Assembly (NCBI RefSeq): GCF_000026225.1
Contig: NC_011740.1
Span: 3,100,001 to 3,164,000, forward strand
From: Escherichia fergusonii ATCC 35469
Lineage (GTDB): Bacteria; Pseudomonadota; Gammaproteobacteria; Enterobacterales; Enterobacteriaceae
DNA length: 64,000 bases
Direction: 5' to 3'
Shown: in pieces, positions 28,702-37,060 of the stretch
Layout of the letters: each line of letters starts with the position of its first letter
How positions within the stretch are numbered: position 1 is the first letter of the stretch
Translations under genes and position numbers: made by a program
Notes under the pieces: generated by a model
Databases searched by the model: none
Seen by the model: the letters and a program-made list of their open reading frames with translations, nothing else
What the model was told of the DNA's origin: nothing

Positions 28702-30366
28702 TTAAAACGTTTCCCAGTTATCGCTGTTATCTGCCACGGCAGCTTTGCGGGGAGCCGCTGGTGCGGTAACGGTTTTCACCACTGCACTTTCACGTGCGCG
28801 TTGTTGCTCATGGTGGATGCGAAATACCGCTACGGCTTCGTTCAGGCGGCTGGCTTGTTCTTCCAGCGCGGCGGCGGCGGCGGCAGATTCTTCCACCAGC
28901 GCGGCGTTCTGCTGAGTTACGCGATCCATCTCAGCAACAGCCAGCCCTACCTGATCAATACCACGACTCTGCTCATCAGAGGCCGAGGCAATTTCACCCA
29001 TGATATCGGTCACACGGGTCACGGCATTGACGATCTCAGCCATTGTTTCCCCGGCACTTTCAACCAGAGTCGATCCCGTATCTACCCGGCTAACGGAATC
29101 TTCAATCAGGCTTTTAATTTCCCGCGCCGCCTGAGCACTACGGCTTGCAAGGGTGCGAACTTCTCCGGCAACGACGGCAAATCCACGGCCTTGCTCACCG
29201 GCACGCGCCGCTTCAACTGCCGCATTCAGCGCCAGGATATTGGTCTGGAAAGCAATACCGTCAATTACGCTGATAATATCGGCGATTTTCTGCGAACTGG
29301 TGGAGATATCACGCATGGTTTGTACCACGTTATCCACCACTTTCCCGCCACGTTGTGCTGTTTCTGAAGCACTCAACGCCAGATGACTGGCCTGACGCGC
29401 GTTTTCAGCGTTCTGTTTAACCGTCGCGGTCAGTTGTTCCATGCTGGCTGCGGTTTCTTCCAGCGAAGCGGCCTGCTGCTCAGTACGAGAAGAGAGATCA
29501 TTGTTGCCCATGGCAATCTCACTTGCCCCGCTGTAAATGGCATCTGCCCCGTTGCGCACATCACCGACGGTACGCACCAGTTCGCTCTGCATATGACGCA
29601 GGCTATCTGCCAGTTGCCCCACTTCATTATCGCCATCCACATCGATGGGTTTTACCAGATCCCCCCCGGCAATATGGCGAATGCTGTCCACCAGGCGGTT
29701 CATCGGCTCAACCAGTGAGTGTTTAATACCAAACCAGACGGCAACAATAACAGCCAGAACAGCAATCAAAATTCCCGCCAGCAGCAACATTGCATGGCTG
29801 TAAGAGCTGTCATTATCCTCTACGGCAATGTCATACAGGCGATCGTTTTGCTGCATCCATTCGATATACTGTTTTTCGAAACCGTTCTGATAGCTCTGAG
29901 TCGGCTGATCAAAAAATTCGTTAATCTTGCCCGCCCCCAGCAGCTGAATCAGTTCCGCCAGCGCATTGTGGTAGATATCGTAATTTCGTTTAATTTCAAT
30001 AGCTGCCGTTTCGCTCTGACGGGGATCGAGCGGCAGAGCTTCGTATTCGGCCCAGTTTTTTTCCGCCTGCTTTAAAGAAATGCTCGCCAACTGCATCAGT
30101 TCAGTCACCGTAGCACCGCTACCAATATTGTTCTGATCCATCATGTAGCGAATGCCCGCCCGGTTAAGGGTATTTCGCGTTTGCAGCAGTGCGACCCAGC
30201 TGCCATTCAACGTTGACTGTTGCTGGCGAATCGTCTGCAAAACGGTAAAGTTCTCTTTGTCGTTCTTAAGTGCACTAAAGAACAGACCACCCGATGTCAG
30301 TTGTAAAAGGCCAAAAATGGCAAGTACCAACAGTAAGCTGGTGACAATTTTGATACGTTTTAACAT
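28702..30366 (-). CDS. tsr: Tsr, serine/AI-2 chemoreceptor
   Basis: A 554-residue methyl-accepting chemotaxis protein starting MLKRIKIVTSLLLVLAIFG. TM1, a periplasmic four-helix sensor domain (ligand region with NRAGIRYMMDQNNIGSG), TM2, HAMP, the signalling hairpin tip (FQTNILALNAAVEAARAGEQGRGF) and the C-terminal CheR/CheB pentapeptide NWETF. The HTH-free signalling stalk contains GEVRTLASRSA and SVSRVDTGS, which look like Tar rather than K-12 Tsr. Preceded by a sigma-28 promoter. In K-12 it is followed by different genes. Confidence 0.95.
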   Translation of the reverse strand: MLKRIKIVTSLLLVLAIFGLLQLTSGGLFFSALKNDKENFTVLQTIRQQQSTLNGSWVALLQTRNTLNRAGIRYMMDQNNIGSGATVTELMQLASISLKQAEKNWAEYEALPLDPRQSETAAIEIKRNYDIYHNALAELIQLLGAGKINEFFDQPTQSYQNGFEKQYIEWMQQNDRLYDIAVEDNDSSYSHAMLLLAGILIAVLAVIVAVWFGIKHSLVEPMNRLVDSIRHIAGGDLVKPIDVDGDNEVGQLADSLRHMQSELVRTVGDVRNGADAIYSGASEIAMGNNDLSSRTEQQAASLEETAASMEQLTATVKQNAENARQASHLALSASETAQRGGKVVDNVVQTMRDISTSSQKIADIISVIDGIAFQTNILALNAAVEAARAGEQGRGFAVVAGEVRTLASRSAQAAREIKSLIEDSVSRVDTGSTLVESAGETMAEIVNAVTRVTDIMGEIASASDEQSRGIDQVGLAVAEMDRVTQQNAALVEESAAAAAALEEQASRLNEAVAVFRIHHEQQRARESAVVKTVTAPAAPRKAAVADNSDNWETF

Positions 30367-30397
30367 ATTTTCTCGTTCCACTAGACAGATACTCTGG

Positions 30398-30424
30398 TTG
30401 TCGGCCTGAGACGAAAAAACTTTA
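30398..30424 (-). promoter_or_regulatory. Sigma-28 (FliA) promoter of tsr
   Basis: On the minus strand TAAAGTTT-N11-GCCGACAA, against the consensus TAAAGTTT-N11-GCCGATAA: 15 of 16 positions with correct spacing. It lies ~32-58 bp upstream of the tsr start codon. Confidence 0.9.
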
Positions 30425-30546
30425 TGTTTTGGCACGTTCAAAAGGCGGATTTTATCGCTGTCAGCCTGCGTTTTTAGCGATGTCACACTCTGTCGCGGCT
30501 GTTTATGGTACAAAGTACCAATTGTCTTCGAATCAGTGATACTCCC

Positions 30547-31410
30547 ATGGCTTATAGCATCGATATCATCTCCTGTATTACCGAACGGTTTATGGCGTTA
30601 ACCGCCACTGAAAAGCGTATCGCACAATTTATTCTTGATGATGTCCCCGCCGCGGTGGAACTGCCCATTGCTGAGCTGGCACGGTTAACGCAAACCAGTC
30701 AGGCGTCGGTGACGCGTTTTGCCCGTGCTCTGGGGTGTAAAGATGTCCGCGAGCTGAAAGTCAAACTGGCGCAGTCACTGGCTATCGGGCAGCGATTTAT
30801 TCTCGATGTACCGGATCTTGACGGTGTTCAGGGGATCTACGAATCAATTATCAGCGTGCTGGAAACGCATCGTCGTTCGCTGGATATGAACGCCATCAGC
30901 CAGGCTGTAAGCTGGTTAAGTCAGGCGCGGCAAATTCTTGCATTGGGAACTGGCGGCGGTTCCACCATCTGTTCACAGGAGATTCAGTACCGTTTATTCC
31001 GTCTGGGGCTACCTGTGGTTAGTCAGAATGATGCCCTGATGATGAGAATGATGTGCTCGGCAGTGATGCCGCAGGATGTGGTGATTGTGCTGTCGCTGGG
31101 CGGTTATACACCGGAAATCATCGAAAGTGCGGCAATCGCCCGTCAGTATGGCGCGCGTGTTATTGCCATTACGCCAGCACAAACACCGCTGGCGGAACAG
31201 GTGGATCTGGTATTGCCGTTACTGGTTCAGGAAAGTGATTACATCTTTAAGCCCACCCCTTCCCGCTACGCGATGTTAGCCATGGTCGATGTACTGGCAA
31301 CAGAACTGGCAATGGCAAATAAAGCGCAGGCGAAAGATCGCCTGCGGCGGATAAAACTGGTGTTAGACAGCCACCGTGGGGGCGCTAACCGCCAGCCACT
31401 TGGCGATTAG
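30547..31410 (+). CDS. RpiR/MurR-family regulator of the D-amino-acid cluster
   Basis: A 287-residue protein from ATG 30547 (MAYSIDIISCITERF; upstream in-frame ATG at 30505 possible). N-terminal HTH (LARLTQTSQASVTRFARALGCKDVRELK) and C-terminal SIS domain (LALGTGGGSTICSQEIQYRLFRLG, IVLSLGGYTPEIIESA). SIS domains sense phosphosugars or other small ligands. Convergent with the symporter gene by 10 bp and divergent from tsr. Its neighbours make it the likely regulator of the catabolic genes; ligand unknown. Confidence 0.82.
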   Translation: MAYSIDIISCITERFMALTATEKRIAQFILDDVPAAVELPIAELARLTQTSQASVTRFARALGCKDVRELKVKLAQSLAIGQRFILDVPDLDGVQGIYESIISVLETHRRSLDMNAISQAVSWLSQARQILALGTGGGSTICSQEIQYRLFRLGLPVVSQNDALMMRMMCSAVMPQDVVIVLSLGGYTPEIIESAAIARQYGARVIAITPAQTPLAEQVDLVLPLLVQESDYIFKPTPSRYAMLAMVDVLATELAMANKAQAKDRLRRIKLVLDSHRGGANRQPLGD

Positions 31411-31419
31411 CATTGTCGG

Positions 31420-32889
31420 TTATGCTTCTTCAGGTTTGGTGATCACGACACTCTGGTTTTCACGCTCATTGGTGATAATAGCCAAAGCTTCTTCCCGGCT
31501 GACCTGACTTGCTGGCGTTACCAACGTCACCAGTACGCCAGCGACCAGGCTGCCCAGCACTGACGGAATACACGGGTTACCCCAGTAAGCCAGCCAGTCG
31601 GCATTCATCAGCACCACAATTGACATCACCATACCGCTCACTAACGCCGCCAGCGCGCCCTGCCAGTTAAAGCGTAGCCAGAAGCGACCGAGAATCGAGC
31701 AGATAAACAGCCCGGACATCAGCATCGAGATCATTTTGGTAATGTAGCTGATGATGTCATTAGAGGTCAGAGCGAAGACCAGCGCCAGGCCAATAACAAA
31801 GGTCAACATCCAGCGTGAGTAAGTAATAGCCTTGTTCTCCGGCGGCATTCTGCCGGTAATCATGGTGTAGACGTCGCGCATCATAATCGCCACTGCCGCA
31901 ATGGCATCAGAACTGGCAGAAGACATGGTGGCAGAAAGCCCGGCAATCAGCACCACCAGCCCAAGAATGGCAGGTAAGAAGCTGGTCGCGAACAAGAAAG
32001 CGTAGTTGCTGTTTTCCAGATTTGGGTTCATGGTGAACGCCGCCATGCCGATAATGGCAGGCAGAATCGAGAAGAACAGATACAACACGCCAGTAATAAC
32101 AAACGAACGGCGTACAGAGGGAACATCTTTGCCCGAGTAGATACGCTGGCGATAAGACGGTGTGGCCAGCACACCTACGCCAATAACCAGCGCCAGCGAA
32201 AGCGCAGGCAGCACGCCCATTTTATCAATCGCAAACAGGCTCATCGCTTTTGGGTCCATCGCCTGTTCAATCGCACTCCAGCCACCAACGTGAACAACGG
32301 CAAGAATAGCCATTAATATAAAGCCAAAGAACAAAATTAGGGCCTGAATGGTATCGGTCCACACTACCGCCGAATAACCGCCGATAATAACGTAAATCGC
32401 AAAGGCCAAAGCGATAATTAATTTTGCTACAGTAAGATCAATACCCGTCGCCCAGGCAAGATACATACTGCCACCTAATATATGCGCTCCCAGCCAGCCA
32501 ATAGAGGCAATAAATATCATCAGGCCGACAATATTTTTAATTAAATGGCTGCCGCCAGTATAATAAGATATTTCTTCACTCATGGTCATAAAACGTAATT
32601 TACGTACCGGTGCAAACAGCCACGCCACCAGTAATATACCTACGGCCCCACCGACGCCATAAAGCATTCCGGCCCAGCCATTGCTGTAGCCAAAACCCAC
32701 TGCGCCCATACTGGAACCCGTGCCAACCATCGTGGCAACGGTTGACCCCAGCGTCAGAAACAGCGGCAGTGAACGCCCGCCCAGCAGAAAATCTTCTCCG
32801 CTTTTCTGATTACGAGAAACAAACCAACCAAGCCAAATCATGGCGATGGCATAAATAATAAAGCCGACTAAAAAGATATGACTGTTCAT
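31420..32889 (-). CDS. Sodium:solute symporter (SSS family), probable amino-acid carrier
   Basis: A 489-residue membrane protein with about 13 transmembrane segments and SSS features (VGTGSSMGAVGFGYSNGWAGMLYG near the start; AGLSATMSSASSDAIAA in the Na-binding helix). ATG 32889 follows GGCAGGATGTGAATT. Last gene of the minus-strand operon (deacylase - RidA - symporter), ~100 bp after ridA with an intervening hairpin. Substrate probably D-amino acids or N-acyl-D-amino acids, from context. Confidence 0.85.
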   Translation of the reverse strand: MNSHIFLVGFIIYAIAMIWLGWFVSRNQKSGEDFLLGGRSLPLFLTLGSTVATMVGTGSSMGAVGFGYSNGWAGMLYGVGGAVGILLVAWLFAPVRKLRFMTMSEEISYYTGGSHLIKNIVGLMIFIASIGWLGAHILGGSMYLAWATGIDLTVAKLIIALAFAIYVIIGGYSAVVWTDTIQALILFFGFILMAILAVVHVGGWSAIEQAMDPKAMSLFAIDKMGVLPALSLALVIGVGVLATPSYRQRIYSGKDVPSVRRSFVITGVLYLFFSILPAIIGMAAFTMNPNLENSNYAFLFATSFLPAILGLVVLIAGLSATMSSASSDAIAAVAIMMRDVYTMITGRMPPENKAITYSRWMLTFVIGLALVFALTSNDIISYITKMISMLMSGLFICSILGRFWLRFNWQGALAALVSGMVMSIVVLMNADWLAYWGNPCIPSVLGSLVAGVLVTLVTPASQVSREEALAIITNERENQSVVITKPEEA

Positions 32890-32935
32890 AATTCACATCC
32901 TGCCAGTAGAGAGAGAATAATGTAAGAGTTCCCGG

Positions 32936-32959
32936 AGTGCTGAATGTATTCAGCACTCA
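32936..32959. repeat. Intergenic hairpin between ridA-like and symporter genes
   Basis: GAGTGCTGAA-TGTA-TTCAGCACTC, a perfect 10-bp stem with a 4-base loop. No T-tract follows on the minus strand, so it is more likely an mRNA stability or processing element than a terminator. Confidence 0.6.
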
Positions 32960-32991
32960 ATTGCGGTCTGTTTTTTTAATTCTTAAATTTA

Positions 32992-33381
32992 TTAGCGGGT
33001 CGCGTTATAACAGGTCACATCGACTTCGACTTTACAATCGACAACCAGATCAGCCACACAACAAATACGTGCAGGCGGATTCTCGCCAAAAAATTCTCTG
33101 AATACTTTATTAAATGACTGGAAATAGCGGGCGTCGGTCAGGATCACTTTCACGTGAACCACATCCGCCAGGCTATAACCGGCTTCAGTCATGATGTCGA
33201 CACAGTTTTGGATCGCCAGTCGTGACTGTTCAACGATTCCGCCTTCTACCACTTCACCGTTTTTCATGGGTGTTTGCCCGGAGACGTACAGCCAGCCGCC
33301 CGCCTCAACCGCCCTGGCAAAAGGCAAATGCTGCCCGCCAGTGCCTGTTCCACCTTCCGTACCGTAACGTTTAATGCTCAT
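32992..33381 (-). CDS. RidA-family enamine/imine deaminase
   Basis: A 129-residue YjgF/YER057c/RidA-family protein from ATG 33381 (AAGGAGTGAAT upstream). Conserved C-terminal segment PARICCVADLVVDCKVEVDVTC, with the RidA arginine. RidA-type proteins hydrolyse the reactive 2-aminoacrylate/imine released by PLP dehydratases. Lying 9 bp after the N-acyl-D-amino-acid deacylase gene, it would detoxify intermediates of D-amino-acid dehydration. Confidence 0.85.
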   Translation of the reverse strand: MSIKRYGTEGGTGTGGQHLPFARAVEAGGWLYVSGQTPMKNGEVVEGGIVEQSRLAIQNCVDIMTEAGYSLADVVHVKVILTDARYFQSFNKVFREFFGENPPARICCVADLVVDCKVEVDVTCYNATR

Positions 33382-33390
33382 ATTCACTCC

Positions 33391-34833
33391 TTAATGTGAG
33401 GTCTGCCGGCGCAGGAAGCGTCCCGCACGGCCTGTAATATGTTTATCGCGACCATAGCTCATAACGCCGTTCACCATCACCGCCTCAATGCCATCTGCCG
33501 GGCGTTTGGGATCAGAAAAGCTGGCAACATCACGAATGGTTTGTGGATCGAACAACACCAGGTCCGCAAAATAACCGACTTTCACCAGTCCACGCTGGGG
33601 CAGGCGAAAACGGCTGGCAGAAAGCCCGGTCATTTTGTGGATAGCCGTGGTCAGTGGGAATAAGCCTTCATCACGGCAATAGTGGCCCAGCACGCGAGGG
33701 AAGGCGCCCCATAAACGTGGATGCGGCATGGGATCATTGGGCAGGCCGTCAGAGCCAATCATACTGACCGGATAACTCAACACTCGGCGGACGTCGCGCT
33801 CGTCCATGTTGTAATAGATAGCCCCGGCAGGCATTAGCAGCTTCGCGGCCTCCAGCATACTCATCTGCCAGTCGATGGCGATTTGTGCCAGTGTTTTCCC
33901 GGCCTGCTGCGGATGTGTTTGTGACCAGGTGATCACAATATCGAATTCGTCGGTGACTTGTTTGAGATCCAGCGTTGATGAACTGGCTGAGTAAGGGTAG
34001 ACATCGCAGCCAATTTCCTGGTGTTGACGCATTTGGTCAAAAAAAGCCAACGTTTCTTTTGTCCGCCCCCAGTTTTTCGCCCCGGCGCATTTATGGTGGG
34101 AAACCACGACAGGCACTTTGCCATGACGCCCAATACGAAACGCCTCATCCAGGGCATCGAGAATCGGTTCAAATTCAGAACGCAGATGGGTGGTATAAAC
34201 GCCCTTCTCACCGGCTAATTCTTCCGCCAGCGCCATGACTTCTTCGGTAGTCGCCTGAAATGCTGTGGCATAGGCCAGCCCGGAACTTAACCCCAGCGCC
34301 CCCTGACTCAACGCCAGACGTAAGTCGGCGCGCATGGCGGCAATTTCATCCGCCGTCGCCGGGCGAAACAGGTCGTCCATATGGTTATTACGCAGCGCCG
34401 TATGACCAATCAGCGTGCCAACGTTCAGTGACGGCCTTGCTGCTTCCACTGCCTGGGCATAGCTTTCAACGGTAGGATAAATAAAGTGCTCTGCTTCCCC
34501 CAGCAGATTCATCGGGTCAGGAACTTCACCTTTCATTTTCGCCGACGCCGCACTGATCCCGCAGTTACCGACAATCACCGTGGTGATCCCCTGGCTGATT
34601 TTTGGCAGATATTCCGGGATGCGAATAACGTTGATATCGTCATGGGTATGAACGTCGATAAACCCTGGTGCCAGCACCCGCCCTTCCCCGTCAATGACCT
34701 GCTGCGCCGTAACGTTAAGCGCAGGGGCAATATCGACAATCCGATCACCTGTTATTGCCACGTCACCGCGAAATTCAGGGCCGCCACTACCGTCGATAAC
34801 CGTCACATTTTTGATTAACCAGTCAACCTGCAT
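33391..34833 (-). CDS. N-acyl-D-amino-acid deacylase (D-aminoacylase)
   Basis: A 480-residue amidohydrolase-superfamily enzyme. Metal-binding HTHDD after APGFIDV at ~63, the bridging-Cys region VGNCGISAAS, THLRSE, SHHKCAG and the catalytic Asp region MIGSDGLPNDPMPHPRLWGAFPR. Releases D-amino acids from N-acyl derivatives. ATG 34833 lies after GGAGTGACGAAC. First gene of a minus-strand operon with RidA and a symporter; divergent from the PLP enzyme gene. Confidence 0.88.
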   Translation of the reverse strand: MQVDWLIKNVTVIDGSGGPEFRGDVAITGDRIVDIAPALNVTAQQVIDGEGRVLAPGFIDVHTHDDINVIRIPEYLPKISQGITTVIVGNCGISAASAKMKGEVPDPMNLLGEAEHFIYPTVESYAQAVEAARPSLNVGTLIGHTALRNNHMDDLFRPATADEIAAMRADLRLALSQGALGLSSGLAYATAFQATTEEVMALAEELAGEKGVYTTHLRSEFEPILDALDEAFRIGRHGKVPVVVSHHKCAGAKNWGRTKETLAFFDQMRQHQEIGCDVYPYSASSSTLDLKQVTDEFDIVITWSQTHPQQAGKTLAQIAIDWQMSMLEAAKLLMPAGAIYYNMDERDVRRVLSYPVSMIGSDGLPNDPMPHPRLWGAFPRVLGHYCRDEGLFPLTTAIHKMTGLSASRFRLPQRGLVKVGYFADLVLFDPQTIRDVASFSDPKRPADGIEAVMVNGVMSYGRDKHITGRAGRFLRRQTSH

Positions 34834-34956
34834 GTTCGTCACTCCATTTCTGCAATGGTGACAAGTTAACCATTTACAAGGACGAAAAACAGTGGAAAAC
34901 TACGCAAAACCCAGATGATTTTCTGATACTTTTATTCATAAATCATAAGATAAATA

Positions 34957-34983
34957 AACTAAATATTTATATTTCATTTAGTT
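34957..34983. promoter_or_regulatory. Inverted repeat in the divergent D-amino-acid promoter
   Basis: AACTAAAT and ATTTAGTT separated by 11 bp, in the ~200-bp AT-rich gap between the divergent deacylase and PLP-enzyme genes. Placement and symmetry fit an operator for the RpiR-type regulator. No published motif is claimed. Confidence 0.4.
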
Positions 34984-35033
34984 ACAAATGATACTCATAT
35001 CCGATACGGTGAAAAACTTAAAAGGTGAATGTT

Positions 35034-36254
35034 ATGAAATACCACTCTGAACCTCTGGTTCCCCATAAATCTGCCCTGATGCAAATGCCCGCAAATCTCC
35101 TTGCCGAAGATGTCTGTTTACCTGCCGCAATCATTAAAAAGCAGGCCCTGGAGAACAACATTACGTGGATGCAGCGTTATGCTGACGCGCGCGGCGTTTC
35201 GCTGGCACCGCACGGTAAAACCACCATGACGCCGTGGATTTTTCAGGCGCAGCAGGCGGCAGGCGCCTGGGCAATAGGTGTCGGTAGCGCATGGCAGGCT
35301 GATGCGGCAATGGCGAGCGGTATTCAGCGAGTGCTGATGGTTAACCAACTGGTCGGCAAGGCGAATATGCAGTTGATTGCCCAGTTGCAACAACATTACC
35401 CGACGGTCGATTTTATCTGCTGTATCGACAGCATTGAGAACGCCCGCGCTTTGTCTGCCTTTTTTGCCAGTCAGCAACAGACACTGAACGTGATGATTGA
35501 GCTGGGTGTTCCCGGCGGGCGCTGTGGTTGCCGCTCAACGGATGCCGCACTGGCACTGGCTAAACAGGCGGCCCAATTACCGGGGTTACGCCTGCGGGGG
35601 CTTGAGTTATATGAAGGCGTTTTACACGGTGACGATCCACAACCGCAGGTAGAAGCTCTGCTGCGGGATGCCGCACAACTGGCCTGTGATATGGCAAGTC
35701 TGGTTGATGGCGAGTTTATTCTCACCGGAGCAGGCACGGTCTGGTATGACGTGGTGTGCAATATCTGGCTGGCGGCAGAAAAGCCTGATAACTGCCGCAT
35801 TGTTATTCGCCCAGGCTGCTACATCACTCACGACACCGGGATCTACGACGCGGCACAACAACAGTTGCTTGCCCGCGATCCTGTGGCCTGCGATCTGGCA
35901 GGCGATCTCACATCTGCGCTGGAACTGGTCGCCATGGTGCAATCGGTGCCGGAAGCTGATCGTGCGGTGGTAAATTTTGGTAAGCGTGATTGCGCCTTCG
36001 ACGCCGGACTGCCGCAACCAGTCGCCCACTACCGCAACGGCAAATCACTGGCATTTGATCCACAGGCGATTCGCAGTACAGGTATTATGGATCAGCACTG
36101 CATGTTGCAACTGTCAGCTAATAGCGACGTGCAAGTGGGGGATATTCTGGTGTTTGGCACATCGCATCCGTGCCTGACCTTCGACAAATGGAAAGCGTTG
36201 TTATTGACTGATGACGACTACAACGTACTGGCAGAGCTGGATACATTGTTTTGA
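35034..36254 (+). CDS. Fold type III PLP enzyme, D-serine dehydratase/D-amino-acid deaminase-like
   Basis: A 406-residue protein of the alanine-racemase N-terminal/DSD1 family. PLP lysine in APHGKTTMTPWIFQ near residue 60; zinc-binding SHPCLTFDKW motif at the C-terminus, as in eukaryotic-type D-serine dehydratase. Not related in fold to DsdA. Would convert D-serine-like amino acids to 2-oxo acids and ammonia, with RidA helping. ATG 35034 follows AAAGGTGAATGTT. Divergent from the deacylase gene. Confidence 0.82.
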   Translation: MKYHSEPLVPHKSALMQMPANLLAEDVCLPAAIIKKQALENNITWMQRYADARGVSLAPHGKTTMTPWIFQAQQAAGAWAIGVGSAWQADAAMASGIQRVLMVNQLVGKANMQLIAQLQQHYPTVDFICCIDSIENARALSAFFASQQQTLNVMIELGVPGGRCGCRSTDAALALAKQAAQLPGLRLRGLELYEGVLHGDDPQPQVEALLRDAAQLACDMASLVDGEFILTGAGTVWYDVVCNIWLAAEKPDNCRIVIRPGCYITHDTGIYDAAQQQLLARDPVACDLAGDLTSALELVAMVQSVPEADRAVVNFGKRDCAFDAGLPQPVAHYRNGKSLAFDPQAIRSTGIMDQHCMLQLSANSDVQVGDILVFGTSHPCLTFDKWKALLLTDDDYNVLAELDTLF

Positions 36255-36265
36255 TTTCTGCTCGC

Positions 36266-36307
36266 CATACTTCAAGTTGCATGTACTGCGACTCGAATTA
36301 TTTAGAG
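36266..36307. repeat. Internally deleted ERIC element
   Basis: CATACTTCAAGTTGCATGT joined to ACTCGAATTATTTAGAG. These are the two ends of the ERIC at 4392-4509 in reverse orientation, without the ~80-bp core. Confidence 0.8.
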
Positions 36308-36312
36308 GATCA

Positions 36313-36336
36313 ATCCCGGAGAGATATCTCCGGGAT
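36313..36336. terminator. Hairpin between convergent PLP-enzyme gene and hpaR
   Basis: ATCCCGGAGA-GATA-TCTCCGGGAT, a perfect 10-bp stem. No strong T-tract on either side, but its place between convergent genes suggests a bidirectional transcription boundary. Confidence 0.5.
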
Positions 36337-36343
36337 ACCGCTC

Positions 36344-36784
36344 TTACGCTTCCCCACACGTTTCATCACCGCCTTTTCCCAGGGTAATAAACTCCTCCAG
36401 CAACACGGTTAACTGCTGCATTTTCTCAGCGGTGAACTGCGCTTCAATTTGTCTATAAGCCTCTTCAACCTGCGCCTGCGCGTGGGAATAGAGCGTCTGC
36501 CCTTCCTGAGTTAATGAAACATATAGCTTGCGCTGATCATTAATCGGTTTTAAGCGTAGCACCAGGCCGTCGCGCTCCATCCGCGTCAGGATACCGGTCA
36601 GGCTTGGGCGCAAAATACAGGCGCGATAAGCCAGATCGTGAAAATCCATCGACTTTCCTTCCGCCAGAATACGCACGATGCGCCACTGCTGTTCAGTCAA
36701 ATTGTGGCGCTTAACAATAGGACGAAAATAACTCATCGCCACTTCACGCGCCTGGAGCAACGCAATGGTTAAAGAATCGTGCAT
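36344..36784 (-). CDS. hpaR: HpaR, MarR-family repressor of homoprotocatechuate genes
   Basis: A 146-residue MarR protein with winged helix (LTEQQWRIVRILAEGKSMDFHDLAYRACILRPSLTGILTRMERDGLV) and RLKPINDQRKLYVSLT wing. Represses the hpaGEDFHI operon; released by homoprotocatechuate/4-HPA. Divergent from hpaG across a ~275-bp control region. C-terminus differs from the E. coli W protein I recall. Confidence 0.95.
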   Translation of the reverse strand: MHDSLTIALLQAREVAMSYFRPIVKRHNLTEQQWRIVRILAEGKSMDFHDLAYRACILRPSLTGILTRMERDGLVLRLKPINDQRKLYVSLTQEGQTLYSHAQAQVEEAYRQIEAQFTAEKMQQLTVLLEEFITLGKGGDETCGEA

Positions 36785-37060
36785 GGTACAACCCCAAGTT
36801 TCAGAAAATCATTAATAACGAAACAATTAGCAGGCCGTAGCCCACTCAGCAACCGGTTTCTCAGACCACTCAGTGTAGCAAACTTCCACTAATCTATTTA
36901 ATTAATTGATTTTAAAGAATATTCACATTAGGCGTGTAAATTAAATGTTATCAGCATCACAATTCGTTCACTTTATTTTGCTTATTGCTTCACCAGATAA
37001 TAAAACTATTCATTAACATATTAATGAAATCAGGATCGGCCAGAGATCTGAGGAGTGGTA

